NCBI RefSeq assembly: GCF_000018285.1
Contig: NC_009901.1
Location: 62,001-126,000, forward strand
Reading direction: 5' to 3'
Length of the DNA: 64,000 bases
DNA from: Shewanella pealeana ATCC 700345
Lineage (GTDB): Bacteria > Pseudomonadota > Gammaproteobacteria > Enterobacterales > Shewanellaceae
In this document: positions 34,861 to 43,265 of the stretch, piece by piece
How positions within the stretch are numbered: position 1 is the stretch's first letter
How the letters are laid out: each line of letters opens with the position of its first letter
Program-made: the position numbers and the translations under genes
Notes under the pieces: generated by a model
Told to the model about the DNA's origin: nothing
What the model saw: the letters and a program-made list of their open reading frames with translations, nothing else
Databases searched by the model: none

Positions 34861-35404
34861 TTGTTCATAACCCTTAAATCTAGAGACTGGAACTTTATTC
34901 TTTTAGTTGTAGTTTTTTTAAGGCTGCCAATTAAACACGTAATATTAAAACATGTAAAACTTTTTATTTTTATTTTATGACTAAATCAATATTTTAAAAC
35001 TTAGACCGAAGTTGAGTGTGTTTTTTGTAGATGTGATGTAAGCTTGCGTTTATTATTGCCAAGTCATTTCGCAGCTTGTTCTTAATGCTGAATGTCAATT
35101 GTCCATATTGTTAGGTTGTCGGTGTGCTGCTCTAAGTTTTTGTTTCTACTGCCATTTTGGTTTAGCTATTGAAAGGTTGAAATAAAATTTAAGTTTTTCT
35201 TAAAATTGCCGCTTTATAGATGAATTTGTTTTTTGCATTCTGTGGTTTTAATTTTATATACATGCTCACACTTGGGTTAATAATGGGTTTTGTTATATTT
35301 GTTGCGAGTTTTATTTAATTAGTCATTATTTTGTCGCCCGTCATTTAAATAGCTATTTTAATTGGGTGTCGATTATTTGACGTTCTTTTGTTGTGAGATT
35401 CAAG
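34861..35404. other. Long AT-rich divergent intergenic region between motY and fliM
   Basis: About 540 bases without a supported gene, very AT-rich, between divergent motY-lafK and fliM operons. It should hold both promoters. The best sigma-54-like match on the minus strand (35048-35062, TTGGC then CGCAAG) has 11 rather than 10 bases between GG and GC, so I do not call it. No clear terminator or RNA is visible. Confidence 0.55.
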
Positions 35405-36286
35405 ATGAAAACAACTGCTAAAGCCAATCTAATTAAATCTAATCAGGGAATAGAAGTTAGACCTGTTGCCTTGATCAAAGAGAAGTTAGCGAGAAGCCGA
35501 TTGTTGGCGCAATTAGATCAATGTCTGCGTCCAATAATGGATGCCGTCAATGAATTACTACACCCAATTATTCGTCAAGGGCATCATGGGCTATCACAAG
35601 TTTCGTTAACCACTAAAACAAGTTCGTATGTACCCGAGTTGCATCATGCTTGGTTCTTATTAAGCTACAATCGAATCGCACTTGGCTGGTGGCGAATAGA
35701 TAAGTGTACTTTAGACCAGTTAGCGAGTGGCTATTATGGTGCTTTTGCTAGCACGCCGAAATCTCCATTAAGATCGCCTAGTCAATCTGAGTTTCGCTTG
35801 GTCAAGCGCCTTATGATTGCGGCAATTAAACGCTTACCTATTACTGAGATCGATGAGGATGCCCTTGAGCTGGAACTCCTCAGCAATGAAACCCCAATAA
35901 AGGCACCTGTCTGTTGTGAGCTCAGCTTTCCTGCTGCCCACAGTGGCCCGCCGATGTTATTTTTTATGAGCGAGTACTTGCTGGGACTGATGGCCGAGTT
36001 ACCGAGCCAGTATCAAGCCGATCCTGCCTTATCGGAAAAGCTCGCACACAGACTTAGACAGATCCCATTAAGAGTGTTACTCGAGCTTGGGCACCAAAGT
36101 ACATCTTTGACTTCGCTACAAAATTTAGCAGTGGGTGATGTTTTACCAATGAACTTGCACTCGCGCTGCCCGGTTACCGTCGGTAAACGTCCACTTTTTT
36201 ATGCCACGGTTCATACCCATGAGGGGCAAATGGTGGCGAAACTGACCCAAGAAGCTTTTTACATGGAGGAGCAATCCAATGGCTGA
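35405..36286 (+). CDS. fliM: Flagellar motor switch protein FliM, short form without CheY peptide
   Basis: 293 aa, shorter than enteric FliM (334). The C-terminal FliN-like domain is clear (LLELGHQSTSLTSLQNLAVGDVLPMN and VTVGKRPLFYATVHTHEGQMVAKL). The N-terminal motif LSQxEIDALL that binds phosphorylated CheY is absent; the protein begins MKTTAKANLIKSN. So the switch is probably deaf to CheY. In Shewanella putrefaciens CN-32 the secondary-system FliM is described as lacking this segment too. ATG 35405 is preferred to GTG 35393. It overlaps fliN by 8 bases. Confidence 0.85.
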   Translation: MKTTAKANLIKSNQGIEVRPVALIKEKLARSRLLAQLDQCLRPIMDAVNELLHPIIRQGHHGLSQVSLTTKTSSYVPELHHAWFLLSYNRIALGWWRIDKCTLDQLASGYYGAFASTPKSPLRSPSQSEFRLVKRLMIAAIKRLPITEIDEDALELELLSNETPIKAPVCCELSFPAAHSGPPMLFFMSEYLLGLMAELPSQYQADPALSEKLAHRLRQIPLRVLLELGHQSTSLTSLQNLAVGDVLPMNLHSRCPVTVGKRPLFYATVHTHEGQMVAKLTQEAFYMEEQSNG

Positions 36287-36635
36287 ACATAACATTTTAC
36301 AAGATGAAGATTTTTTATTGGATGATGAGTTTTTTACCGAAGAGGAGAGTCATCAGTCAAAATCTCAAGCTAAGCCTGTTAAAGATATGTCTTTTTTCCA
36401 TCAACTACCTGTACAGGTGACCTTAGAATTAGCCAGTGCTGAGATGTCATTAGGGGAGCTGACGAAAATGGGTGAGGGCGATGTTGTTGCGCTCGATCGT
36501 ATGGTGGGTGAGCCTTTAGACATTCGAGTCAATGGCGCCTTACTCGGTAGAGGTGAAGTGGTTGAGGTTAATGGCCGCTATGGTGTGCGCTTACTTGAAG
36601 TGGAAGCTATCAGTCTAACAGGAGCAAATGACTGA
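36279..36635 (+). CDS. fliN: Flagellar motor switch protein FliN
   Basis: 118 aa. An acidic N-terminus (DEDFLLDDEFFTEEE) is followed by the SpoA/FliN domain (LPVQVTLELASAEMSLGELTKMGEGDVVALDRMVGEPLDIRVNGALLGRGEVVEVNGRYGVRL). It forms the bottom of the C ring and docks FliH. The start overlaps fliM and the stop is two bases before fliP; there is no fliO between. Confidence 0.95.
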   Translation: MAEHNILQDEDFLLDDEFFTEEESHQSKSQAKPVKDMSFFHQLPVQVTLELASAEMSLGELTKMGEGDVVALDRMVGEPLDIRVNGALLGRGEVVEVNGRYGVRLLEVEAISLTGAND

Positions 36636-36637
36636 TT

Positions 36638-37366
36638 ATGTGGCGAGTTTTGCTGATTTTACTCTTAGGCTTCTCATCGACGGCATATGCCAATGATGGC
36701 TTAACATTATTCACGTTAAATGATGGTGCAGAGTCTGAGTCTGTGAGCGTAAAGTTGGAAATTTTGGCATTGATGACAGTGCTAAGTTTCCTACCAGCTA
36801 TGTTGATGATGCTGACCAGTTTTACGCGCATCATTGTGGTATTGGGAATACTACGTCAAGCATTAGGCTTGCAGCAAAGCCCCCCCAATAAGGTGTTGAT
36901 CGGAATCGCATTGGTGATGACCATATTTATCATGCGCCCCGTTGGTGAAGAGATTTATGAGAAAGCTTTCCTACCTTACGATCAGGGCATAATTGAGTTA
37001 CCTGAGGCGGTAGAGCGTGGAGAAAAGCCGCTGCGTCAGTTTATGTTGGCACAAACTCGCGAAACCGATCTTGAGCAGATGCTAAAGATTGCCGACGAGC
37101 CGACAACCTTGACCGCCGAGGAGATCCCGTTTTTTGTACTGATGCCAGCCTATGTCTTGAGTGAGTTGAAAACGGCTTTTCAGATTGGCTTCTTGCTGTT
37201 TCTGCCTTTTTTGGTGATCGACTTGGTGGTTGCCAGCGTGTTGATGTCTATGGGCATGATGATGCTGTCACCGCTGATCATTTCCTTACCATTTAAATTA
37301 ATGGTGTTTGTATTAGTCGATGGCTGGTCGATGACGGTGAGTACCTTAGTGGCCAGTTATGGTTAG
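36638..37366 (+). CDS. fliP: Flagellar export gate protein FliP
   Basis: 242 aa. Signal peptide (about 1-18, ending STAYA), then membrane segments including LMTVLSFLPAMLMMLTSFTRIIVVLGILRQALG and the C-terminal FLPFLVIDLVVASVLMSMGMMMLSP, the FliP signature. It forms the core of the export gate with FliQ and FliR. It directly follows fliN, whereas in many genomes fliO lies here. A small ORF follows before fliQ. Confidence 0.95.
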   Translation: MWRVLLILLLGFSSTAYANDGLTLFTLNDGAESESVSVKLEILALMTVLSFLPAMLMMLTSFTRIIVVLGILRQALGLQQSPPNKVLIGIALVMTIFIMRPVGEEIYEKAFLPYDQGIIELPEAVERGEKPLRQFMLAQTRETDLEQMLKIADEPTTLTAEEIPFFVLMPAYVLSELKTAFQIGFLLFLPFLVIDLVVASVLMSMGMMMLSPLIISLPFKLMVFVLVDGWSMTVSTLVASYG

Positions 37367-37401
37367 CCTGAATTCTTTAGCACGATTGGGAAGGTTTTTA
37401 A

Positions 37402-37548
37402 ATGAGTATTAGGCTGCAAGATGAGCTGGAATTCACTGTCTCCATCGCCGATATTATTTATCTGTTCTTCGGCTTGATAATGATCGGCTTGGTAGCATTA
37501 AATGACTGGCCTGCTGTTATCTCTTTGCTCATAGCTGGGGTGTTTTAG
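37402..37548 (+). CDS. 48-aa membrane protein between fliP and fliQ, unknown
   Basis: An ATG with GGGAAGG about 6-11 bases upstream opens a 48-residue frame: a charged start (MSIRLQDELEFTVS), one clear hydrophobic segment (about 15-34) and a second short one at the end (about 38-48). It is 35 bases after fliP and 4 bases before fliQ, and its frame fills the gap almost exactly. It is not FliQ, which follows. FliO, normally next to FliP, is missing from this cluster, so a reduced FliO-like assembly helper is possible. I do not recognise the family. Confidence 0.6.
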   Translation: MSIRLQDELEFTVSIADIIYLFFGLIMIGLVALNDWPAVISLLIAGVF

Positions 37549-37552
37549 CCTT

Positions 37553-37822
37553 ATGGATGTGAATGAACTGACATCCTTCTTTGCTGATGCCGTTTTTTTG
37601 GTGATCGCTATGGTGGGAGTCTTAGTGCTGCCAAGCTTACTCGTCGGTTTGGTGGTGGCTGTATTTCAAGCGGCCACTCAGGTGAATGAGCAAACCTTGA
37701 GCTTTTTACCTCGTTTGGTTATCACCCTGCTAATGGTGCTATTTGCCGGTGAATGGATGTTGATGCAGATGAGTGACTTATTCCAGCGCTTGTTTCTTAA
37801 CATTCCTCACCTGATAGGCTGA
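37553..37822 (+). CDS. fliQ: Flagellar export gate protein FliQ
   Basis: 89 aa, the exact family length. Two membrane segments surround the conserved VAVFQAATQVNEQTLSFLPR stretch. It joins FliP and FliR in the export gate. The start is 4 bases after the small ORF stop. Confidence 0.94.
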   Translation: MDVNELTSFFADAVFLVIAMVGVLVLPSLLVGLVVAVFQAATQVNEQTLSFLPRLVITLLMVLFAGEWMLMQMSDLFQRLFLNIPHLIG

Positions 37823-37900
37823 GACAATTGCGTAATTTGAATAAGATTGTCGCTGACAAAGTCCAAGCTAATAGCTATTCAAACTTTAATGGTTAGCTAA

Positions 37901-38680
37901 ATGCTGTCTCTTACCTCTACCGAACTGAGTACTTTTATTGGCACCTTTTGGTGGCCATTTTGCCGAATTATGGGGGCCTTTATGGTCATGCCATTTTTAA
38001 GCAGCACCTATATCCCAGTTACGGTACGAATTTTACTCGCATTAACATTATCGGCGCTGATAGCACCGATGTTACCACCATTACCAGAAGTTGATGCAAT
38101 CTCGATACAGGCACTTTTACTCGCCATTGAGCAGCTGCTGGTAGGGTTTATGATGGCGCTATTTCTCACCATTATGCTCTATGTCATGACGCAGCTAGGT
38201 GAGATGCTATCTATGCAGATGGGTCTGGCGATGGCGGTGATGAACGACCCCTCTAGTGGTGGCTCACACCCTATTCTTGGTCAATGGTTCCTGCTCTATG
38301 GCACCTTGGTATTCTTAGTGCTTGATGGGCACTTAGTGGCGATTGGTGTGCTGGTCGATAGCTTTAGATTATGGCCTGTGGGTATGGGCGTGTTTGACCT
38401 ACCGCTAATGGGGCTAATCGGTCGTATTAGCTGGCTATTTGCTGTTTCGTTTATGCTTGCTATCCCTTCTATCCTTGCCATGTTAATGGTCAACATTACC
38501 TTCGGTGTCTTGAGCCGTTCGGCGCCATCACTAAACGTTTTTGCTCTGGGCTTCCCGATGTCAATGTTGATGGGGTTGCTATGTGTTTTCTTTTCATTCA
38601 GTGGCTTACCCAGTCGCTATAGTGATCTCTGTTTAGACGCCTTGTCTGCCATGTATCAGTTTATTGGGGGGATAACATGA
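37901..38680 (+). CDS. fliR: Flagellar export gate protein FliR
   Basis: 259 aa with about six membrane segments. The sequence begins LSLTSTELSTFIGTFWWPFCRIMGAFMVMPFLSS and has GEMLSMQMGLAMAVMNDPSSGG in the middle, as in FliR. It completes the FliPQR gate and contacts FlhB, whose gene overlaps its stop by 4 bases. The 78-base gap after fliQ contains nothing I recognise. Confidence 0.94.
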   Translation: MLSLTSTELSTFIGTFWWPFCRIMGAFMVMPFLSSTYIPVTVRILLALTLSALIAPMLPPLPEVDAISIQALLLAIEQLLVGFMMALFLTIMLYVMTQLGEMLSMQMGLAMAVMNDPSSGGSHPILGQWFLLYGTLVFLVLDGHLVAIGVLVDSFRLWPVGMGVFDLPLMGLIGRISWLFAVSFMLAIPSILAMLMVNITFGVLSRSAPSLNVFALGFPMSMLMGLLCVFFSFSGLPSRYSDLCLDALSAMYQFIGGIT

Positions 38681-39807
38681 GTAAAGATACTGGCCAGAGT
38701 AAAACGGAAGATGCAACACCCAAGAAGCTTAAACAAGCCCGTGAGCAGGGGCAGGTGCCTCGCTCGAAAGATTTCACTTCTGCCGCTTTAGTTATGGGTT
38801 GCGCGTTGTTGCTCACAACCAGTGCCGGTGAGATTGGCGCGAGGGTAGCGCAGCTAGCGCGTACCAATATGCAATTCACCAAAGCGCAATTAGATGAACC
38901 AGGCATGATGACTCGCCATTTAGGCCAAGCGCTGCTAGAGATCCTCTATATTCTTGCTCCGCTGTTTATCTTGGTGGCCTTGATAGCTATGATCGCTGGA
39001 GCTATGCCAGGTGGCTGGATATTTAACTTTGGCAATGCAGGCTTTAAATACAGTCGTATCGATCCAATTGCCGGGCTTGGCAGAATGGTATCGATTAAGT
39101 CATTGGCTGAACTGATTAAGTCAGTACTTAAGATTGTGTTGCTAGGCGGGATCATGTTGGTTTTTCTTGATAAGAACTTGCAAACCCTACTGACATTTAG
39201 CCAATTGCCAATCGATGAAGCGATTACGCGGGTAATCGATATGCTGTCGCTGGGGGTGTTTTATTTAGGGCTGGGACTGTTATTCATCGCTTGTATCGAT
39301 CTGCCATACCAGTATTGGCAACACCACAATGAGCTGAAGATGTCATTGCAAGAGGTCAAAGATGAGCATAAGCAGCAAGAGGGTAAACCTGAGATCAAGG
39401 CTAAGATCCGCCAAATGCAGCAACGAATTAGTCGCTCAAGAGCCGATGTCTCCATTCCTAATGCCGATGTTCTTTTAGTAAACCCTACTCATTATGCCGT
39501 GGCACTAAAATACGATGCTAATAAAGCCGATGCGCCTTATGTACTGACTAAGGGCACTGACGAGCTGGCGCTTTATATGCGAGAAGTTGCTAAGCGCCAT
39601 GGTGTGGAGATATTAGAGTTGCCACCGCTCACTAGGGCCATTTATTACTCGACAAATATCGAGCAGCAGATCCCCGCTTCGCTATTTGTGGCAATTGCCC
39701 ATGTACTGACATACGTCATGCAAATTAGGGCCGCAAGGCAGGGTAAACAGGCTAAACCTGACCCTCTACCTCACTTTTTTATTCCCAACAACTTACGACA
39801 CGATTAA
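38677..39807 (+). CDS. flhB: Flagellar export switch protein FlhB
   Basis: 376 aa. The N-terminus (TEDATPKKLKQAREQGQVPRSKDF) is diagnostic; four membrane segments follow and the cytoplasmic C-terminal domain has the NPTH autocleavage site in LLVNPTHYAVALKY at about residue 269. Cleavage there, together with FliK, switches export from hook to filament. It overlaps fliR by ATGA and is followed by flhA after 15 bases. Confidence 0.96.
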   Translation: MSKDTGQSKTEDATPKKLKQAREQGQVPRSKDFTSAALVMGCALLLTTSAGEIGARVAQLARTNMQFTKAQLDEPGMMTRHLGQALLEILYILAPLFILVALIAMIAGAMPGGWIFNFGNAGFKYSRIDPIAGLGRMVSIKSLAELIKSVLKIVLLGGIMLVFLDKNLQTLLTFSQLPIDEAITRVIDMLSLGVFYLGLGLLFIACIDLPYQYWQHHNELKMSLQEVKDEHKQQEGKPEIKAKIRQMQQRISRSRADVSIPNADVLLVNPTHYAVALKYDANKADAPYVLTKGTDELALYMREVAKRHGVEILELPPLTRAIYYSTNIEQQIPASLFVAIAHVLTYVMQIRAARQGKQAKPDPLPHFFIPNNLRHD

Positions 39808-39822
39808 AGGATATCTGATTTA

Positions 39823-41904
39823 ATGAACTGGTTTTCGCGTACTTTTACCGGTAGCCCAGGCTATATAGGCATTCCTATTATGCTATTGGCCGTATTGGCG
39901 ATGGTGATCTTGCCTTTACCGCCATGGTTATTGGATATCCTATTTACCTTCAACATAGTGTTGGCTGTGATGGTGCTGCTGGCCAGCGTCTCGATTCGCA
40001 GGCCACTGGAACTGTCAGTTTTCCCTACCGTATTGTTATTGGCAACGCTGTTACGTTTAACCTTGAACGTGGCCTCTACGCGAGTGGTGTTAATTGAAGG
40101 CCATGAAGGTGGTGATGCAGCAGGTAAGGTGATCCAAGCATTCGGTGAGGTGGTGATCGGCGGTAACTATGTTGTCGGTGCGGTGATCTTCCTTATCTTA
40201 ATGATCATCAACTTCGTGGTGATCACTAAGGGTGGCGAACGAATTTCTGAAGTGTCGGCGCGATTCACTCTAGATGCCTTACCCGGTAAGCAGATGGCGA
40301 TTGATGCCGATCTCAATGCGGGAGTATTGACTCAGGAGCAGGCGCGAGAAAGACGTCAGGATGTTGCGCGTGAAGCTGACTTCTACGGCTCTATGGACGG
40401 TGCTTCTAAGTTTGTTCGTGGTGATGCGATTGCCAGTATGCTTATCTTAGCTATCAACATGCTGGGTGGTTTAGCAATCGGTATCTTCATGCATGACTTA
40501 GCCGTTGGTGAAGCATTTAAGACTTATGCACTGCTTACCATTGGTGACGGCTTAGTTGCTCAGATCCCTTCACTGTTATTGGCGACCGCTGCTGCGATTA
40601 TTGTGACTCGAGTTTCAGACGCTGAAGAGATGCCTGAACAGCTGCGCAATCAATTGTTGGCTAACCCTAAAACCTTGGCTACTTCAGCGGCTGTGATGTT
40701 CATTCTGGGTATCGTGCCAGGAATGCCAACATTTGTGTTCCTCTCTTTTGCTGCTTTGCTTGGTTTTGCTGCTTGGAAGCAGGATAAACGAGGGCCAGTG
40801 ATAAAAGAGTCGAAAATAGAGCAGCAGTTAGAGAACAATTTAAGCGAGCCCTCTGCGCCGAGTTGGGACGCTTTGCCCTATACCGATCTTATCGAAGTTC
40901 GCCTGGGTTATCGCTTGGTGCACTTGGTTGAGCGCAGTAAGGGCGCCGAGCTACAGAAGCGCCTAACGGGTATTCGTCGTACTCTGTCTGAGCAGGCGGG
41001 TTTCTTGTTGTCTGAAGTCAGAGTTCGCGATAACTTGTCGTTGGCGCCGAACGCCTATCAAATTAGCATGATGGGTAACCCTGTGGTAACGGCAGAATTA
41101 GAGCCAGATCGTCTGATGGCGATTAAGAGTGGTCCTGTATTTGGTGATATCGATGGCATCATCACCAAGGAGCCGGCCTATCAGATGGATGCGATTTGGG
41201 TGGAACAAGATCATAAGGCCAAGGCGCTGAATCTGGGCTATTCGGTGGTGGATAATGCCACAGTTATCGCCACCCATGTGAGTAAACTCATTAGAGAGTC
41301 ACTGCCGGATATGTTGCAACATGATGACGTATTGGCACTTAGCGACCGATTGGCGAAACAGTCGCCTAAATTGGCTGAGGCACTCAATGCTGCATTAACG
41401 CCTATCTTGCAGCTTAAGGTGTATCGCTTACTGCTTAAAGAACAGGTGTCGCTCAAGGATATTCGCACCATAGCGACCACCTTGCTCGATTGCAGTGAGA
41501 ACAGCAAAGACCCTGTTTTATTGGCGGCCGATGTTCGCTGCGCCCTGCGTAACTCGATTTTACATTCGATAGTGGGAACGGCAACTAAGTTGAATGTGAT
41601 GACTCTAGCGCCGGAACTTGAGCAAACCTTGATGGTGGCGCTGAATCAGTCGCAGCAGCAGGGAAAAGTCGCTCTCGATAGCTTCCCGGTCGACCCGCAA
41701 TTATTGGCGCAGTTACAGCAGCGGATGCCACAATTGCTGGCAGAGGCAAAAGAGCAAGGACATAGCCCGCTGTTACTGGTCTCTCCACCGCTGCGTCCTA
41801 TCCTAGCTCGTTACGCCTTGGCATTTGCTAGAGGTTTACATGTTTTGTCTTACAATGAGATCCCCGAGACGCGGGAGCTGATGGTGGCGGGGCAGTTAGG
41901 TTAA
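39823..41904 (+). CDS. flhA: Flagellar export protein FlhA
   Basis: 693 aa, the family length. Eight membrane segments occupy about 1-320, with the conserved FHIPEP-region equivalent (GERISEVSARFTLDALPGKQMAIDADLNAG) between them. The large cytoplasmic domain (from about 350) binds chaperone-cargo complexes. It is the last gene of the fliM-flhA operon and of the flagellar island; a bidirectional terminator follows 14 bases later. Confidence 0.96.
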   Translation: MNWFSRTFTGSPGYIGIPIMLLAVLAMVILPLPPWLLDILFTFNIVLAVMVLLASVSIRRPLELSVFPTVLLLATLLRLTLNVASTRVVLIEGHEGGDAAGKVIQAFGEVVIGGNYVVGAVIFLILMIINFVVITKGGERISEVSARFTLDALPGKQMAIDADLNAGVLTQEQARERRQDVAREADFYGSMDGASKFVRGDAIASMLILAINMLGGLAIGIFMHDLAVGEAFKTYALLTIGDGLVAQIPSLLLATAAAIIVTRVSDAEEMPEQLRNQLLANPKTLATSAAVMFILGIVPGMPTFVFLSFAALLGFAAWKQDKRGPVIKESKIEQQLENNLSEPSAPSWDALPYTDLIEVRLGYRLVHLVERSKGAELQKRLTGIRRTLSEQAGFLLSEVRVRDNLSLAPNAYQISMMGNPVVTAELEPDRLMAIKSGPVFGDIDGIITKEPAYQMDAIWVEQDHKAKALNLGYSVVDNATVIATHVSKLIRESLPDMLQHDDVLALSDRLAKQSPKLAEALNAALTPILQLKVYRLLLKEQVSLKDIRTIATTLLDCSENSKDPVLLAADVRCALRNSILHSIVGTATKLNVMTLAPELEQTLMVALNQSQQQGKVALDSFPVDPQLLAQLQQRMPQLLAEAKEQGHSPLLLVSPPLRPILARYALAFARGLHVLSYNEIPETRELMVAGQLG

Positions 41905-41917
41905 TCGGCCACATACG

Positions 41918-41946
41918 AAAAAGGGATAGCTCGCTATCCCTTTTTT
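41918..41946. terminator. Bidirectional terminator after flhA
   Basis: Stem GGGATAGC / GCTATCCC with a 2-base centre, flanked by A5 before and T6 after. It can serve both flhA on the plus strand and the convergent hydrolase gene on the minus strand. Confidence 0.92.
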
Positions 41947-41962
41947 ATTGCTCGTTAGCCTA

Positions 41963-42937
41963 TTAGTTAATTTGCTTTAAGAACTCGCATAATGCGTTGA
42001 GCGCAAGGTTGCGCGGCTTGTCTCGCTCCATAAAGATCTCATGACGGGCATAGGGGATTTTAATTAAGCGGCACTGGCCGTTTACGGCGCGATTCTGCGC
42101 GGCATTAGCGACGATAGTATCTTCTTCTGCCTGCAAGATTAGCAGCGGGATAGTACTATTTCGAGCGGCATCTACCGCCTGCTCGGCAGCATCGATGGAC
42201 TCGACTAACCAATGGTTGGTTGGCGAACCTAGCTGCAGCTGTGGCTGCTGGCGGTATAGCTCGCGATAATCGTCATAGCGCAGCTTGCTGTGGGTCAGGT
42301 CGTTCTTCTCGAACGGCTCTGCATGGTAGCCTTTGCCACCCAATATATAGTTAGGCTGTTTGCTGCTATCGAGTAAAGACGCTAGGCCGCGGATAAAGGC
42401 TTTGGGAAGGGGTAGCTTGATGCCATACATAGGCGCCGAAAACACCGCGGCCTTAAAGGTTGCCGGGTACTGACTTAGATAGAGCGTACCGATTGCGCCC
42501 CCCATTGAATGGCCAACTAGGTAGTAGTTTTCCATTGCATGCGGTTTGACTATTTTCGTGACAAATTCGGCGAAGTCGTCGACATATCGCTGGAACTTGT
42601 CGATATGTCCCTGATGAGGATTAGCGGTTGTGCGTGCCGATAACCCTTGGCCACGATGATCGATGGCAAACAAGCTGTAGCCTTGCTGATACAGGTCAAA
42701 CATCAGTTCTTTGTATTTTAGATAGGATTCGACTCGCCCACTGCTGATCACTATGGTGCCAATACTATTTGGATGAGTGATACGGGCGTAGGCTAAGCTA
42801 ATGTCATCACGAGTCTTGAAGCTCGATTGCGTCACTTGCTGCCAAAACACCTTTTGTTCAGGACTGTTGAGATGATGTTCTGATGAAAAGCTAACAGCAG
42901 TATTGGTGTTCATATAGGGCTCGGTAGCAATCGACAT
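41963..42937 (-). CDS. Alpha/beta hydrolase, lysophospholipase (PldB-like)
   Basis: 324 aa serine hydrolase of the PldB/monoacylglycerol lipase group. The nucleophile elbow is VGHSMGGAIG (Ser at about residue 147); FAIDHRGQGLS precedes it and LILQAEEDTIV carries the likely catalytic Asp, with ARHEIFMERD carrying the His. It should cleave acyl chains from lysophospholipids or monoglycerides. It is the first backbone gene after the flagellar island, convergent with flhA. No signal peptide is seen. An ATG eight codons further in is an alternative start. Confidence 0.82.
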   Translation of the reverse strand: MSIATEPYMNTNTAVSFSSEHHLNSPEQKVFWQQVTQSSFKTRDDISLAYARITHPNSIGTIVISSGRVESYLKYKELMFDLYQQGYSLFAIDHRGQGLSARTTANPHQGHIDKFQRYVDDFAEFVTKIVKPHAMENYYLVGHSMGGAIGTLYLSQYPATFKAAVFSAPMYGIKLPLPKAFIRGLASLLDSSKQPNYILGGKGYHAEPFEKNDLTHSKLRYDDYRELYRQQPQLQLGSPTNHWLVESIDAAEQAVDAARNSTIPLLILQAEEDTIVANAAQNRAVNGQCRLIKIPYARHEIFMERDKPRNLALNALCEFLKQIN

Positions 42938-43128
42938 GGAATGGTTCTATTGAGTGATCTTGTAAGCAGTGTAGCAAACTTGTTTAGCCAGACTCTAGCG
43001 AAACCTAAGCGATTAAAAAGAGCCCATTAAAAAGGCCGAGAGGGTGGTAATACCGGTAAATTAAGCATTAATGAATAAAAAACGAAGACCCAGCACGAAC
43101 GGGGTCCTTTGCTTTAAAAGCGATAAAC

Positions 43129-43162
43129 CACGAAGCGCCACTTCGTGTCCTCTGTGGTCCAT
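43129..43162. repeat. Hairpin with CTTCGTG and TCCTCTGTGG tract
   Basis: Seven-base inverted repeat CACGAAG / CTTCGTG with a 5-base loop, continuing into TCCTCTGTGGTCC. Similar tracts occur in intergenic DNA of many unrelated bacteria, as I recall, so it may be a dispersed repeat. Not verified. Confidence 0.45.
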
Positions 43163-43202
43163 TGTTATCTTTTAAAGTCATAAGTTTTTTGAGTACGTCG
43201 TT

Positions 43203-43236
43203 AAGTGAATGGCATTACGGCTAATGCCATTCACTT
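43203..43236 (-). terminator. Strong hairpin after the DUF885 gene
   Basis: Perfect 15-base inverted repeat (AAGTGAATGGCATTA and its complement) with a CGGC loop, 30 bases past the stop of the gene ending at 43266. There is no T run, so it may be an mRNA stabilising 3' end rather than an intrinsic terminator. Confidence 0.6.
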
Positions 43237-43265
43237 TATCCTGTATGAGGCCGTGGTGGCAGTGA

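Larger units (their letters stand above)
42938..43265. other. Intergenic region rich in hairpins
   Basis: No gene. It holds three hairpins: GACCC/GGGTC at 43087-43106 with a T-rich flank on the minus strand, CACGAAG/CTTCGTG at 43129-43147 running into CCTCTGTGG, and a perfect 15-base stem at 43203-43236. These may act as terminators for the DUF885 gene or be repeat remnants. Confidence 0.6.

Noticed and set aside
35048..35066. Sigma-54-like site on the minus strand upstream of the motY-like gene
   Set aside because: GG and GC are 11 bases apart rather than 10 and the -12 context is poor, so it is not called.
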